Assembly (NCBI GenBank): GCA_017591395.1
Contig: WEDG01004886.1
Span: 1-64,000 of the forward strand
Origin: Schistocephalus solidus
Taxonomy: Eukaryota > Platyhelminthes > Cestoda > Diphyllobothriidea > Diphyllobothriidae
Direction of reading: 5' to 3'
DNA: 64,000 bases
Shown: piece by piece, positions 21,181 to 34,600 of the stretch
How positions within the stretch are numbered: the stretch's first letter is position 1
How the letters are laid out: each line of letters opens with the position of its first letter
Position numbers and translations under genes: made by a program
The notes under the pieces: model-generated
The model's database searches: none
Seen by the model: the letters and a program-made list of their open reading frames with translations, nothing else
What the model was told of the DNA's origin: nothing

Positions 21181-24100
21181 CGATTTCTGATTACGGTTCA
21201 TCCAATTGGCTACGAACGATACAGTTTTTTACATAGTGAGTTAACTTTGGCACATTTCTGATTGCTTAAAGTTTTATAAAAGCATGTTTTACCAAAATTT
21301 TTAAAAGAAAGCGATGATCGAAGGATAGCCCATATACAATTATAAGGCAAAATGTTGCGTCAAGGTTTCTTTTAATTCCGAACTGCGACTCCGAAAGCGA
21401 CCAATGGAACGTTGAATTTACTTTTGTGTTGAGGTCACAAGGGGCCAAAAAAGGCGACAATCCGACGAGTCACACTATATAAGAAATCGGCAAAACGGAG
21501 TCATTTTTCGCACGTGAAAATTTGGGTTTTTAAACTGAATGTTCGACTATCTCCAAGGGGACCAGTTACTATACATGCATTGAAATGTTTTGTTTTTTCG
21601 TACAAAAGGACGATTTGCACACCAGCGCTTTGTTAAATAGAACAGTGCATAATTCCATCGCCATGCCTATTAGGCATGCAATTTGATATTCACATGATAA
21701 CAGTAGGTTTTCGAAGAATTCCAGTTAATCAGATATGACTCTTGTCTTGTTTGAAGGGGCTCCAAACGCGTCTAAAGGTTTCCTTCAATTAAACCAGAAA
21801 AAAGCAGTTTATTTGCAAAGAACGACAGTTTTTGGGCAGGTTTGAACAAACACGTATCTATTTACGATCCTTTCGTATGCTTCAATTACCGCAGACGTGC
21901 ATTTAAAAAATAATTTTAACAACTGAGTTTGACAGCCGTGTCGCTATTGTAACCCACGACAAATAGCCTCCAGCATGAATATAATGAAAGGTCTAACCAG
22001 ATGGTTTCGACAGCGAAACGTTTATATTTCAGATTAACACGCTGTAATCCGCCATACCTGTTGTTTTGTATGGAATTTATCAATCCGGACACAGTCGACC
22101 GATTGCTCGAGCACATTCTCCATTACGCGTTGAAAGTTATTATCTTAAATATTTTTTAATTTTTGTTTGCGCTACTTTCTCGGTCAATTTCTTTATCTCA
22201 AGCAGGGAGAGCGTTGAAAATACTGAGAACCTGATATTGCTGCCATCGTTGAGGTTCTCATCATAGTAAGACTTTGGTATTTAGTTGAGTATACATTAGC
22301 TACCCTAAATCATGGAATTATGCCTGAAATCGGAAAAGGCATATTCGATAAAAAACTTTTACAAAGGCGGAGATCTCTTATGGATTTTCGTGTAAAATAA
22401 TCTTAAAAGAATTTCATTACACCCGAATGCCAACGTTTTAATTAGTAAACGTTCAGCCACCTGAATAAATATAATTTTATATAACAAAACGTTTAATTGG
22501 TCTGATCTTCAGCACACAGCATTTCAGTGCTTTGATAATTTAAAATCAATTTTCTTCTACATAATCGAAAATAATCTTTATCATATAAGGTTTTCGTTGA
22601 CCAAGTGTTCGGCAAATTTCCTTTTGAAGACAATTTATCTTCTCGTTTTGAGAATACTTTTGAAATCAGCCGACAGTTACAATCGCATTTAAGGCATCAA
22701 AAGTACTAAATGCAAACTTAATTTGCAAGGAAAATAAAAAGCTGTAAACGTTATGTAGAACATATCATATAGCATCTTTATCATTCTAAAATTTATGTTT
22801 AACATTTTGTGAAGCACAAAAGCATAGATAATAAATGAAAATATTATGAATGTTCTTAATAAAAGCTTACAAGTAGAACGTTTAAACCAACGCGTTGCTC
22901 TTTTTTTAAGAATTACCACTGTAGAAGAAGTAAAGTTCTACCAGATAAGCACAAAAACAATATTTGTGGTAACATTTTTAGAAAATAATTTCGCTTTTAT
23001 AAGAACATCACTAATAAATATCCAAAATTATTACTTCATTTAATGAAGTTTAACTTGCGTGGATGGACAATAAAAGGATCATAAAATATGCAAATCGCGT
23101 TGTCGGAGAATTATCTTTGGTGAATGCAGCATGATATACGATGGCCTCAATTTCAATTAGAAAATGCTTTGCGAAATTCTGTTAAACATTGCACCAAAAA
23201 GAGGATTTTTTTCTTTTTAACGGCTTCCATGTTTGAGAAAAAAATTTAAATTACAATGCGTGTCTCAGAGTTAGAGAGAAAGGTTTGCAGCATTTAAAAT
23301 GCTGAAAATTCTAAACGGTAGCTTTTATTTGAAAAAACTCATATAGTCCTCTGGGGAATATACTGATAAGCCGCCTCCCAACTGTGTTATGAAGTGCAGA
23401 ATGTGCCTGTTCTGCTAATTGTTTTATGCCCTTGTATGTCCATATTGGTAAACGATGATATAGACCACAAAACGTGAAACAATTGGTCCTTATGAGGTAT
23501 TTTGGTAAATTATTTGAATATAGTGCAGAACTTTGTATTTCTTGCCAGTCGTGTTATTAAATTAATATGTTGACGAGGAATATTGCCAAAATTTTTCTCT
23601 TAATATTTCCGTTGCATTGGGGCCAAGGTAATTCAAACATCTTAATTTTTCGCACAAATCTCTTGGCTGCATTATTCAGTCGAATAATTGCTGACCACCA
23701 CAAAGAGATGGTTTCATTGATCGTGAAATACTTGCTATGATTTAACTATTATCAATCTAGTCTCTTTCTGTATTATACAGATATTAATTTTGCAAGCATA
23801 CCAACATAACCACCCAACACAGCGTGTTCTTTCCGATATCAACCATTATATGACCCACGCAACAAAACATCTCATAAAACACATCCCCGGAAAAGTGCGG
23901 GACCTTGCTGCAGCCTATAAATCAACAGGTTCCCAGGACACTCACTCTGATTGCACTCTCAGTTAAGAGGATGTTGTTAATGCAAATTGTTAGAGCAGTC
24001 AATAGGTTCAGAGGGTGGGGCAGGGAAGGAAGTTAAAAGGAAAAGCGGAGGTGTGAGTCAACGAGGTGCCGCTGGGTAAGACTAACGTGCAGTACGACGC

Positions 24101-24734
24101 ATGAAGTAGCCCAGCTGCAAGTTGGCACATTTCGCAAGCGACTGCGCGCTTCGCTGCTCCGATAGAGGGTCAGGCAGGAGCTACCAGCCGGATGCCTTTT
24201 CCGGACCTCGCAATGAATCATCACCGAGAATACCGTTCACTTAGCGGCCAGGCCGGGCAGTTGTGGGTGGCAGTTGTGGATGGTTAGGATGTGCACACTG
24301 ATTTGTAAGGCTGTGAATATTTTTTATTGGAAGGCGCCCATAGGTGCGTTTGTAGCCCTTGTACTTGTCTTGAGGTACGGCAAATTCGTAGCATGATGAA
24401 CTAAGGGCCGTGGTGCAAAACGAAAAGCACTGATTTTAGGCGTGAAAGGCAATTAGCAGAAAATATTGTGGGTGCGTACCGTTGATCTACAGGTTATAAG
24501 AGAGGAAATCAAAATTGTTTAGGAAGCCTCGTAAATATTGCCTATTTAATCATTTTTTTAAGTGTTTCTAGGGTTTTTGATTGTTTTGGGCATACAATCC
24601 GGTGTTTGCAAGGAAGTCAATTTTTAGGAATGTTTATTAAATATGGTTTATTAAATGAGAGAATGAGACTAATATGCTTAATTTTGAAGGTTTTTAATCA
24701 AAAGATTCAGCAACAATGGCTCAATGCACTGAGA
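21181..24734. other. No recognisable gene
   Basis: Mostly AT-rich. 23990-24290 is distinctly GC-richer, with a 63-codon minus frame at 24033-24224, but no family is recognised. A cctataaat motif at 23915 is TATA-like but has no gene attached. Confidence 0.5.
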
Positions 24735-25030
24735 AGATTTAGGATAAGTTCACTAATTATATAAGATTCACTCTTAGCTTCTGTATTTAATCATTTTCCA
24801 CGTAAGGTAGCATGCTTGTAATGGCATAACAGAGCACTGATATGTCAATGTACGACAAGCGATATGACGAAAGCCTCAATTAATGGGACGGAATGACTTC
24901 ATGACAATGAGCTTGGAGGGGAGCGGATGGGTAACATCATCGAACATTTGCTTAGTTAATTTCATGAATGTTGCGTAGTGCCGTTTACTTACCGTATTTA
25001 ATAAAACAATACATGCAGCAGCGGCCCCAG
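24735..25030. repeat. Dispersed repeat, copy 1 (pair with 28.8 kb)
   Basis: It shares an ordered set of segments with 28755-29075: aggataagtt, tcttagctt, acaacagagca/aacagagcactga, gatgtacggcaagcgat/aatgtacgacaagcgat, gacgaaagcctc, and a gtgtcgtttta-ttaccgtatt/gtgccgttta-cttaccgtatt segment. Divergence is substantial. It is probably the untranslated part of an old retroelement, because copy 2 lies next to an RT fragment. That link is inference. Confidence 0.55.
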
Positions 25031-25840
25031 AAGGGAATATATTTTATGAAAATTTTGTACTATATTACTCATCTTAAGGCAGCTTACCAAAGTAAGACCA
25101 ACTGCATAAAAAATTAATGACAACGATGACGTGTACTTTGATTAAATTACTTTTTGAGTGATCTTATTCTTGTAACTTTGAACTTTATAGAAGACGGTGC
25201 TTGCTTACTCTTTTTCATGCGACAATACCCTAAGGTCACTAGCTTTTCCAAGTTGCGGCCAGCTTAATGCATTTAATCTACTGAAAAACCTTTAAAATGC
25301 AAACCCAATGGGCAACAGACTATGTGTAGATTGAATGCTTAGGCAAATCCTGCTTACACTATTAGCCTACTACATTTATATGGGCGAATTATATACGATG
25401 CAGTAAGATGTGTGGGCAAGATAACCAAGAGTGATGCAAGACTCTCAGGTAGGGTACTTGAGCTCAAGCGATTAGAACGTTGGTGATTTTCTAGCTCTGA
25501 GCTTATTTTCATGGATTCGATTCGCAACCTGTCAATGTCTTTTTCCCATTTTTTCAGTCTTCCTTTCACAAATCGTGTTCTAACTAAATGTCTTAAGTAG
25601 GAACGGGCATATGAAAGTTAAAGTTACTTGGATTTTTCAACGAATGAAACCATGGCTAAAATATTTTCAAAAGTTGACCTTAGAATTTTTATATACCAGA
25701 CAAAAGGAATATAACTGGATTAAACGGATACCATTGGTTCATTTTTTTAAGAAAAAAAAACTTGTTCATATACGATGAAAGGTTCTGAAATCGACCAAAA
25801 ACTTATTGAATAGTTGATTTAAGATTGTCATTCTTGGCGA
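25031..25840. other. No recognisable gene
   Basis: A minus frame at 25569-25354 begins with a charged, helix-prone stretch (RLKKWEKDIDRLRIESMKIS) that could be coiled coil, but it is short, lacks a partner exon and is not identified. Confidence 0.4.
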
Positions 25841-25849
25841 TCAACAATC

Positions 25850-26845
25850 TTTGAAGATGATGGTTGAGAGTTGGGCTCATCAGGGCTCCGTCCTTGGTCC
25901 TATCCTCTTCCTTATATACATTGATGGCTTCTGTAAGTGGGCTAAACTGTGACACCTCCATGTTTGCCAACGACCTAAAGCTTTGGAAAGGTCATTCACA
26001 ACGAAGCTGATTTAGCAAATCTACAGGCGAACTTGCATCGACTAGAGGAATGCTTGAAAAACTGGCTCACCGCATTCAATGCTACCAAGCGCAATATCCT
26101 GCGAAACGGCAGAACCAGCTCCGCGCACCAGCGAATATGCTATCTGAACCACACACTGCTGCCAAAGGTAGCGGCTCAAAAAGATCTAAGAGTATGCATT
26201 ACGATCTCAACTAATCCATCATTCCATTGTTAAAAAGAAGCAAAATCCGCAATGTCAGCCTTGTATCTAATTAAGCGGGTGATTGCAACGTTCGACAAAG
26301 GGTGCTTTTATAAGGTTTTCGGGATTTTCGTGAAACCGCAATTGGAATTTGCCATACAAGCCTGAAGACCGTGGGCGGTCAAAGACCACAGCACCCTTCA
26401 GAAGGTTCAAAGACATGCAACCAAGCTTTTTCGAAATCAAAGCTACCTGCCTTACGAGACACGATTGTCCAATCTTGATCTGTTTCCTCTGGACTATAGA
26501 CTGCTGTGGTGTGACGTAAAACAATCGTTTCGCATACTGCGGGGTCCGAACTTCTTTGAGCTGGTCACTAGCACTACTTTGAGAGAACATCAACTCAATC
26601 GACGTGTGAATGGGGCACAACTGGATGCAAGAAGGTTCTACTTATATAACAGAATGATTATGGTCCAGAACGCTCTGACTACGGACCTCACCATGTCCTC
26701 ATCCGTAGACACTTTTAAGCGGAAGTGTGACCAGTACAGCTATATGTACCACCACGACATTAGCAACTTGCACATTACTCCAAGCAATCCCCATTCACAA
26801 ATTAACGGGTTATCCAACATACTTCTCCCTATTTTTGAGTAACAT
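25850..26845 (+). pseudogene. CR1/Jockey-type non-LTR RT, C-terminal fragment
   Basis: Several frames give an ordered series of non-LTR reverse transcriptase segments. HQGSVLGPILFLIYIDGF (near 25880) is the motif before the palm. CDTSMFANDLKLW (near 25950) is the FADD catalytic box, with the first Asp changed to Asn. LHRLEECLKNWLTAFNATK (26033-26100) and LLPKVAAQKDLRV follow. Finally 26465-26842 holds the C-terminal region (LDLFPLDYRLLW, FRILRGPNFFELVTS and ...MVQNALTTDLTMSSSVDTFK). It lacks the endonuclease and N-terminal RT. Frameshifts separate the pieces and the catalytic box is damaged, so it is a dead 5'-truncated insertion, as is common for this class. Confidence 0.88.
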
Positions 26846-28754
26846 GATTTTATAAATGTTTTATTTCGATGCCCTGTAAAGTGACGGGGTGATAACCTTT
26901 TATTTTGTGTCAGCATTTTTTAATTTGCAAGTTCATTGAAATAAATAGGGAGTTCAACAGCGTCACCTACCGTTCCCGTAATAAAACTGACTATAAGCAC
27001 AGCAACTGAACAAAAGCTGTGACATAATCATATATGTTATGAGAGGCCATTGCTCACCAATCGATTTACAGTACACCTACTTTCCGCTGTGCCTTGTAAC
27101 TCTCTTTAAAACCGTTGAAGCCAGTCACATTCCGGATTTCACTTGTCGTCTTCGTTTCTACCTAATCAACATATATTTTCAATTCGCTATCCATATGGCG
27201 TAGTGATGATCGGTAACAACCATGAAAACGGCTGTCTGAATCTTGCTTGTAGTGCCCTTGATAACCTTCCTTTGTAATATATGGTTCATGCGTCCTGTGA
27301 CGCAACGTTCCTTATTACCAGGGGAAAGTAGGGAAGCAATATGCGATCAAATTTTGTAAGCGTAGTTTAGCATATATTTGATATTGTTATTTTGGTTTGT
27401 TAAACGGAAGTAACACTCAGGCAGCCTTTTTCTTAAGAAAACTGTATGTCACATCTTAGATATTAAAGGGCAGTAGGCAGAATTTGGGCAAAATCGGAGG
27501 TTGTCAGACATCCAAGAACTTACATTTTTAATTTAATATAACAACACAAAACGAATTATTTGTGTGTCTTGTGCTGTAAAACAGCAGTAATGTCAAACAA
27601 ACACCTTCTGTAACAGGAAAATATGATCTTTCGTTAATTAAAATAAGGTGAAGGCAAGTGTAAAAAATCGCATGTTTCCGGAATTCTTTCGTGCAAATTG
27701 CTGAGGTATTTTCGCCAGAAGACGCAGAAGTAACTTGGTATACCCCTATTATTCTTTTACAACGGTGAAAATGAAGACCTTAATAAAATACGTGCACAAT
27801 TCTTTGGAAACCAAGTAAACAAATACCTATGTTGAATTAAAATTATGCGATATAGTTTCTGCTTATGCAGGATTTAGAAATGCAACGGACAGAAGATTAA
27901 CAGTTTTAGCAATATCTTTGTATATAGTCGAAAACGTTGTTGTGTATTTTGTTCTTATAACGTAGCAGTATGGTTAACATATAAAGCGAAAAACGCTCTC
28001 TTATAAAGCAAAAGGTGATGTTTTCACTTAAACTAGAAAATGTACCATTTATATTCAGGGAATTAAAAAAACAATTGCACTCACACATTTCTAATTTAAC
28101 TTTATCTTGAATAAGTTCGGGTGTGTATATGTTCGTAAGGTTAATATCTAATTTAAGCGCCATTTATAGGGTCGAGGTATTATACCATGATTTTGATTGA
28201 TCATTGGCATACTAAATGTTGACGAAGCTGTAGAAGATCATTTTAATTTGCAAAGAATTTTCATGATTTGCCGAAAATTCGAATATGACGTAAACGGTTA
28301 TCAAAATTAGAAAGCATATCCTAAAAACTAATTACATCGAAAAAATTGTCGCACGAATTTTGCGACACATTCACGGAGCCACGTTTATGATGCAAACCGT
28401 CGCAGTTTACTGCTACTTTATACGTTCTGTTTACTTTCGATGCTCTTGTTTGAGTACAAATTTTATCCCAGGGAATGTAGGTCTTATTGCTGAAAATGTT
28501 AAATAATAGCTCCAAATAAAAGCGTATATCTCTGTCATTAGTTATCGAGAAGTTAAAGATGAAATAGTTTTGAAATACGAGATTCCTTTTTTTACCTTCC
28601 TCATATAGGTTGCTTCAGAAAAGCTAATTCCAATTTGCAAGGTTTCAAAACATTTAAAAATAAAAAAGGAGGAGGAGAGGAGGAGAGTAATACACTTTGA
28701 TTTTGAAGTATCCTTCAAAGAGTTAATCAAAGACAGCTCCATTTACCACGACGT
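26846..28754. other. No recognisable gene
   Basis: AT-rich; the largest frame is 85 codons (28163-27906, minus) with low-complexity composition. A purine-rich aggaggagaggaggaga run lies near 28669-28685. Confidence 0.5.
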
Positions 28755-29075
28755 ATAGGATAAGTTAACTGATAATGCAAGAATCAAACGTTTAAAATAG
28801 ACAACTCATGTACGATACAGGTTTACTCTTAGCTTGAGCAATTTGATCTACTCGCGCATATATAAGCCTCCTGGAAGTTGTACAACAGAGCATTAAGATG
28901 GTGATGTACGGCAAGCGATAAGACGAAAGCCTCGGCGCACGGGGTGGGAAGAATTCAGGCGATGAGCAATATAATCAGGAATTTGCACATCAAATCACTT
29001 GACTGCTGCGAAGTGTCGTTTTATTACCGTATTCACTTAAACAGTATAGGAAACCACGCCAACAGAAGAAGGCAT
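28755..29075. repeat. Dispersed repeat, copy 2 (pair with 24.7 kb)
   Basis: See the partner at 24735-25030 for the shared segments. It is followed within about 200 bp by a minus-strand RT remnant, which may be part of the same element. Confidence 0.55.
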
Positions 29076-29289
29076 TTGGTGGATACTTTTTTTTCGGAGC
29101 AAAGCTGGAATAATCACGGGAGAACAATATAGGATGAGGGGAATAATTCATGCATATATTAATCGTCAGATAATCGAGAAACGCGTTTGATAGGAACGAT
29201 AACGTCTTACAATAATATAGAATTTGCCAAATTTTAGTAAAGGGTAAGTATCAATATGAAAGATTGTACGTTAGAGTAAGTTCAAGGTA

Positions 29290-29620
29290 CCAGAAGGAGG
29301 ATATCTCGTTGAGAAGGACATTCAATGATTTAGGATTAAGAGAGGGTCCCAGGCGAAAACACATTTGACAGATTTCTTACGGTTAACTTGAAGACCATTT
29401 GCTGATGATCTAACGGAGTCATGGTAAAATTGTTCTTCCGAGACTGTTAGTGTCTGATTTTTAAGGGGATGGTGAACAGCCATATCCTCAGCATAGTTTG
29501 CGTACAAACAGTCGTCTGGTTATCGAAAATTGTCAGTATGTAAGACTTGAAATTGAGGATACATGATTGTGATTTTGAAGAACACCAGAACTGTTTGAAA
29601 AAGAATACAGATTTCTACTG
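29290..29620 (-). pseudogene. Non-LTR reverse transcriptase scrap
   Basis: The minus frame 29507-29322 reads YANYAEDMAVHHPL, then a NGLQVNRKKSVKCVF segment. This resembles the YADD catalytic box region and the downstream NG(L/M)xLNxKK motif of non-LTR RTs. The box appears as YAED, so a catalytic Asp is changed. Upstream (29520-29620) a weak SSGVLQ-like segment may be the remnant of the preceding motif, out of frame. It differs in sequence from the 26-kb CR1-like copy. Too little remains to name the clade. Confidence 0.55.
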
Positions 29621-31689
29621 CCAGTGAGCATATATTTGATGGCAAATAATGTTTATCTTAGTGCAATATGTCAAGAAGTATATCAGTTCTCGCTTGGAGG
29701 CATTAAATTTATATAAAGTGGAAAGGAACTGCAAAATGACTTCTCCTTGAATGTTGGTTTCCCTCAGGGAAAATTGACTGAAACAAGATGTATTTAAATT
29801 GAAAAACAACCGAACAGGATAAGCTTTCATTCAGCTAAGTGCACGAATTCATTCAGTGGAGGCATAAAATATTGCACGTTTGGAAGGCAACACTTTCCAT
29901 ATTTTGGTATGTTTCCCCAAATAGCCATTTGATTATAAGCCCATTCCAAAAGGAAAACGATGGCCGCTGTCCACTTCACAGTGTACAGACTGGAGGTCCT
30001 GCACATTGCTTGTCCAACTTCTTCGGCATATCCAGAGGCTACCAAGATTAATTGCTTTGGCGGTAATTACAATGTTCAAAATAAGAATGGGCGTGCACCA
30101 CAAGAGGTTTCTTGTACGTCTGGCATTTTGGCCACTGGTTTTGTCTACCCATCTGCAGAGCCTGCAAATTTGGGCTCAAAGCTCTCATTATACGCCGCCT
30201 TGCCGCCTTGTGCGCTGCATCTGACCAGCGTCTCATTTTCACTGGTGTCGACGCCACCGTCTACGCTAACTGCCTGTGAGGTCACATCGGCCTGAATCTC
30301 CAGTCACTGAAGATGGATAGCCAAAACCACTACTTTCATCGTCAGATGCACAATAAAGCTCTCACAGTGATTATCCGATCGTTTTTAGACATACCACCTG
30401 TGAATAAAAATTTCACCAGTATTTATTGCACAGATGAGCAAGGCAAAGGTGATGAAATAAACGGAATTTAATTATATCCTTGACTTTTGCGATCTGCTTT
30501 GCAACTTTCAACGGTCATTGACTTTTAATAAGTCACGATAAGTTGTCAAAACAAACACCAACATAGAGTTATGCAGCGTGATAGGTAAATATGGCATGAC
30601 CTGTGGGTTCGGTTATGGAGAGTGCTCATGGTGAGAGAGAAAAGACGAAGGCAAGTTATCTAAGCAACCCCTGTTTAGACTTTCAGTCAAAATTGTCAAG
30701 CGTGAATGAGACTGCAATACATGCAACAGCAGTTAGTCATGCCGTGGAGGGAAGTGAGATGAGGGTTGAGATGATGGGGTAACGTATTTTGTTGGTCCTT
30801 GCCCCGGCAGTACAAGGTTGCTCCTGTGATCTAACTGCTTACAGTGGTGATTTAGGGAGTTCCAGATGCACTTATAAATAAAATATACTGGACTGGTTGA
30901 GAACAGGAATCATTTCCCTGAATCCACGCATCTGGCTACCCGCACCTTTTAAACGGGTCGCGAGTTAGACTTCGCAGCCGCCAGGAAAATGTCTACGTCC
31001 GACCTCGGATGGGGAATCATTAATTTGATATATAGAGGTGACACCAGTATACAGAGTCCCAGAAAGTTTTCCTCAGCACTGTACCCCCGAACTTGTCATT
31101 GGCCATGATTCTGTCGTTATTGCTGACTTCTGCACTAGCTTGAAAGCTTAAAATAACGAAGGATTATAGTAAAGACCAATATGTATCTTATTCTGCGAAA
31201 CACTCACTTAATATTCTGCTGACGATATTACCATAACTTTAAAATAAGGAAACAATTTATGTGAAAATTTCCTTGTAATTTCGCAGCTTTTTAAAATATA
31301 AGAGATTGTGTACCTTCATCTCGCTCACAGGTAAACCTAATTTGTTTGTTAGCACATAGTTTCAGGCGACAAAACGCCCTGCCGGGTGCAAGTAAAACAT
31401 ACATCAGACGTCGGGAATCTCTGCATAAGCTGCTTAGGAGTATTTGAAAACATTCACCAAGCCGAATCACGTTAATTAGCGTCACATTCTTGTTTGGTGT
31501 TAAATTACTTCTTGAGCAAAAGCAACATCTTAAATAATTCCTGCTTCAGGAACTAATGGATTGCAGTTCAAAAACGTCTAGACAACGGCTTTTATCCTAA
31601 GAGTCTCTTTTTAAACTTCATGATTATATTTTGCCTAGGATAAAAGATAATTTTGGTAACTTACATGGATTCACATAATTAACGGATCG
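29621..31689. other. Unassigned; one exon-like open stretch near 30.2 kb
   Basis: Between about 29840 and 30310 open frames of 70-111 codons occur on both strands, in DNA of more balanced composition. On the minus strand about 30305-30155 the frame (starting QADVTSQAVSVDGGVDTSEN) has a protein-like composition, but no family is recognised and no intact gene structure can be drawn. The remainder shows nothing assignable. Confidence 0.4.
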
Positions 31690-34600
31690 GTACCATATCA
31701 ACGACCTCGGCGGGATTCAAATCCGTGAGAGGAGCGGCAGGCCAAATGTCCCATAAACTGAAGAACATGGATTTGATCAATGGTCCCTGGGCAAAGTGAT
31801 ACTCTTATGGTTCTTCAACGAGGCCATGAAGCTCAAATGGTTTGAGCGCCGACTGTACTGAAATCTTTCCCATTGTGTGGAGAGTTAAATTTCCACCGTT
31901 TTCCCTGGCTTTTTTGGGTATGTTTAACAACACATGGCCAATGGGTGCTTGGTGTATGTCAGAAATCAATAGAAATTGTAAAACCATTGTTGGGATATTA
32001 AAAAACCCCATATATTTATCAGTTTATGTTCTGTGGACATGGGTGACATAGTCGTCAATATTCCTAACTCCCGTAAGTACAACCAAATAGTATGAATAAC
32101 AATGAACCAAACCACGTTTTTTATATGTCTTATGATCGCTTCTCAAATGACTTTTTTTTGAAAATTATTTATTTAAAGATAATGGCGCTACTGCCACCGA
32201 ATTCCATAGTGATTACCCACCAAGAGCATCATGATGAAGTAATATTTTCGGGAATGGAGTGGCAATGCGAGCACTGCACAATGAAGGGAGATTTGTGCCA
32301 AATTCCAGGAAATTAAGTTTTGGTTTTTGGTTACATTTATCGTTAGGATTAAGGTTAAGTTTTGGTTTAAGGTTGTAGTAATTGTTAGCACAACTCCGAC
32401 AAAATCCCACGTGGAGTGAAAGCTGTGTTTGTAATTCCCAGCACTAATGACGGTTACCTTCTTTGGCACTCTTGCTGCCGGCGGTCATCCTTTTCATGTT
32501 TTCGTAAATTTTCCCTAGCCACAATGGCATACATCTTGGCAGAATTCAAAGTCCTGATGCCAAGAGACCTTTGGTAAATGCTGACCAAAAAATTCCCCAT
32601 GATCAGAAAGGTAAGATGGGCCAAATCTAAAAAACAAGCCGATGGCCATGGAAAAATCTGCACTTTTGAACCGGCAGCATCAAACGTTTCGGCGGGCCTT
32701 GCCAAGGCTGCTCTGTGAAGCTCTATTTAAACTCACTATCAGTAGTTGAATTAAACGTGGACATAAAATGCTTTTGCGATCCGGAGACGATGACAGCGGG
32801 GGATGGGAGGGGGCCATAGTTATCTTTGGGGTGGGGGAGAGGGCTGAGATGCTGGAGGACGGATTAACAGGGTTTCCCCCCTCCAGGTTTGATCAAATAG
32901 GGCATATATTCGCGTTGCCCTTCTCCCGGTAAAAGCCTTTGATTATTTTGAGTCCAGTAGTTCTTCACTCTAGACCCACTTTCAGGCGCTAACTTTAAAA
33001 CGATGAAGGCGCCTGTGCCGCACAAAACTAAGCCCGATCTGTTTGCCAGATCTTCCATTGTGGGCTCAGGGAGGTGTACATCTTCAAATCAGTCGGCTTA
33101 ATAGGTTTTGTGATAAAAAGATCTACAACAAAAACTAAGTTTCTGTTTTAAAGGGCTTCGGTTTTTAGGCGCGTTTCTGGTCGAGCCAAATGGTGGAAGA
33201 CGTGTTAAATGAACCCAAATGGATCTAATCGATGTACAGTGCTCAAAACAAAGCACCGTAAAAAAAATGTAAGCTTCACTTTAACATCTGTAAATATGCT
33301 GTGGTGTTTTAGTTGGAAGTTTGCCAACTCGGTCTCCATAGGACGTATTTTTGAATGACCGACAGGGCTGCAAGGGCTCCTTCTAAATGTGGTATATGGT
33401 GATTTGCTCACTCATGTGAGATCCGAGCAACCTTTACATAAATCTCCTACACGTTACGGTAACTACGCCGTTTGCAGCACGCAAAAAAGTTTTGTCTAGC
33501 TTTGTCAGTATTGCACTTGAGCTCATCTCTGTTTTGCCTGACAACGTTTAACCCTCAAGGCATGGTAGGCCGGGAAAGAGAGACTGCGCAGATATCGTGC
33601 ACATCTGCTTCAGTAGAAATTACTCTACGCGCAAATCGCAGTTGATGAACCGTCTCCATGGGACATGCGGTGGATCTCATTGTTGACGTGCTTGCATCGT
33701 TGTTTCCATCACATTAAATGCCCCGTTGTAGTTCGCTCGACTTCCCCACCCCACGAACACGAGTCAAATGTATTCTGATACTTACAGGCTTCGCTGACAG
33801 CCTTAGATGCGCTGAATACAATGTAAGTGCGATGTTTGCTTATCTCATCTGTGCAATCCCTAAACAGGGCATACAGCGATGAAGACCGACAGCGTTCTCA
33901 ATCGTACGTTCATTGAATGGTAGTCTTGTGTTTCCGAAACATGGACAAATTACATAGGATTGACCTCGGAAACCCACAAAGCAAAGATTATAGTCGTAAA
34001 CATGCAAGAATATCTGCCTAACATCCGACAGTCAGTTTTGATGTTTTATGTACCTAGAGTCTATCTGGAGATGTTAAGATGCTTAGGGAAAAGGGCGCAT
34101 TTGGCCAACCATTTCATTTGCGCTACTCAGAACCCGATATAAAGAGGAACACTACCTACTAAGCATGAAAAAGACCCAAAAGACCAAGCTGCCCTAGTGT
34201 ATTGAAATACCAACAACCGGAATGAAACGGTGTGTCGAAATCACACTTAAAGACATCTAGCTTTTCAAATCATGCACTTTGCCGTAAATACGGCTACATG
34301 AAAAGTCCCATACATACAGTAGATTACCAAATTCATTAAATATCGACCGAAATTCTGAAATGTGTTTTAATTTCGAACAGTTTACTCAAATAGGGTTTTA
34401 AAATATATATATATGTGCATAAAATATTCTTTCTTATACTCGTTTTGTAGCAATTGCGTCGAGTTCAAACTTTGTAATTGTAGAAATTGTTATTTTTCGG
34501 TTTTATAAATGTTCCTAATTATGAGGATTTTATAACCATGATATGATCATGCATAATATATGTATCCGTAAAGTTATAAGGGGTGTCTTTAATGCAGTCA

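Noticed and set aside
32330..32385. Interstitial telomere repeat
   Set aside because: The TTAGG/TTAAGG-like words are irregular in length and spacing, without a run of perfect TTAGGG units.
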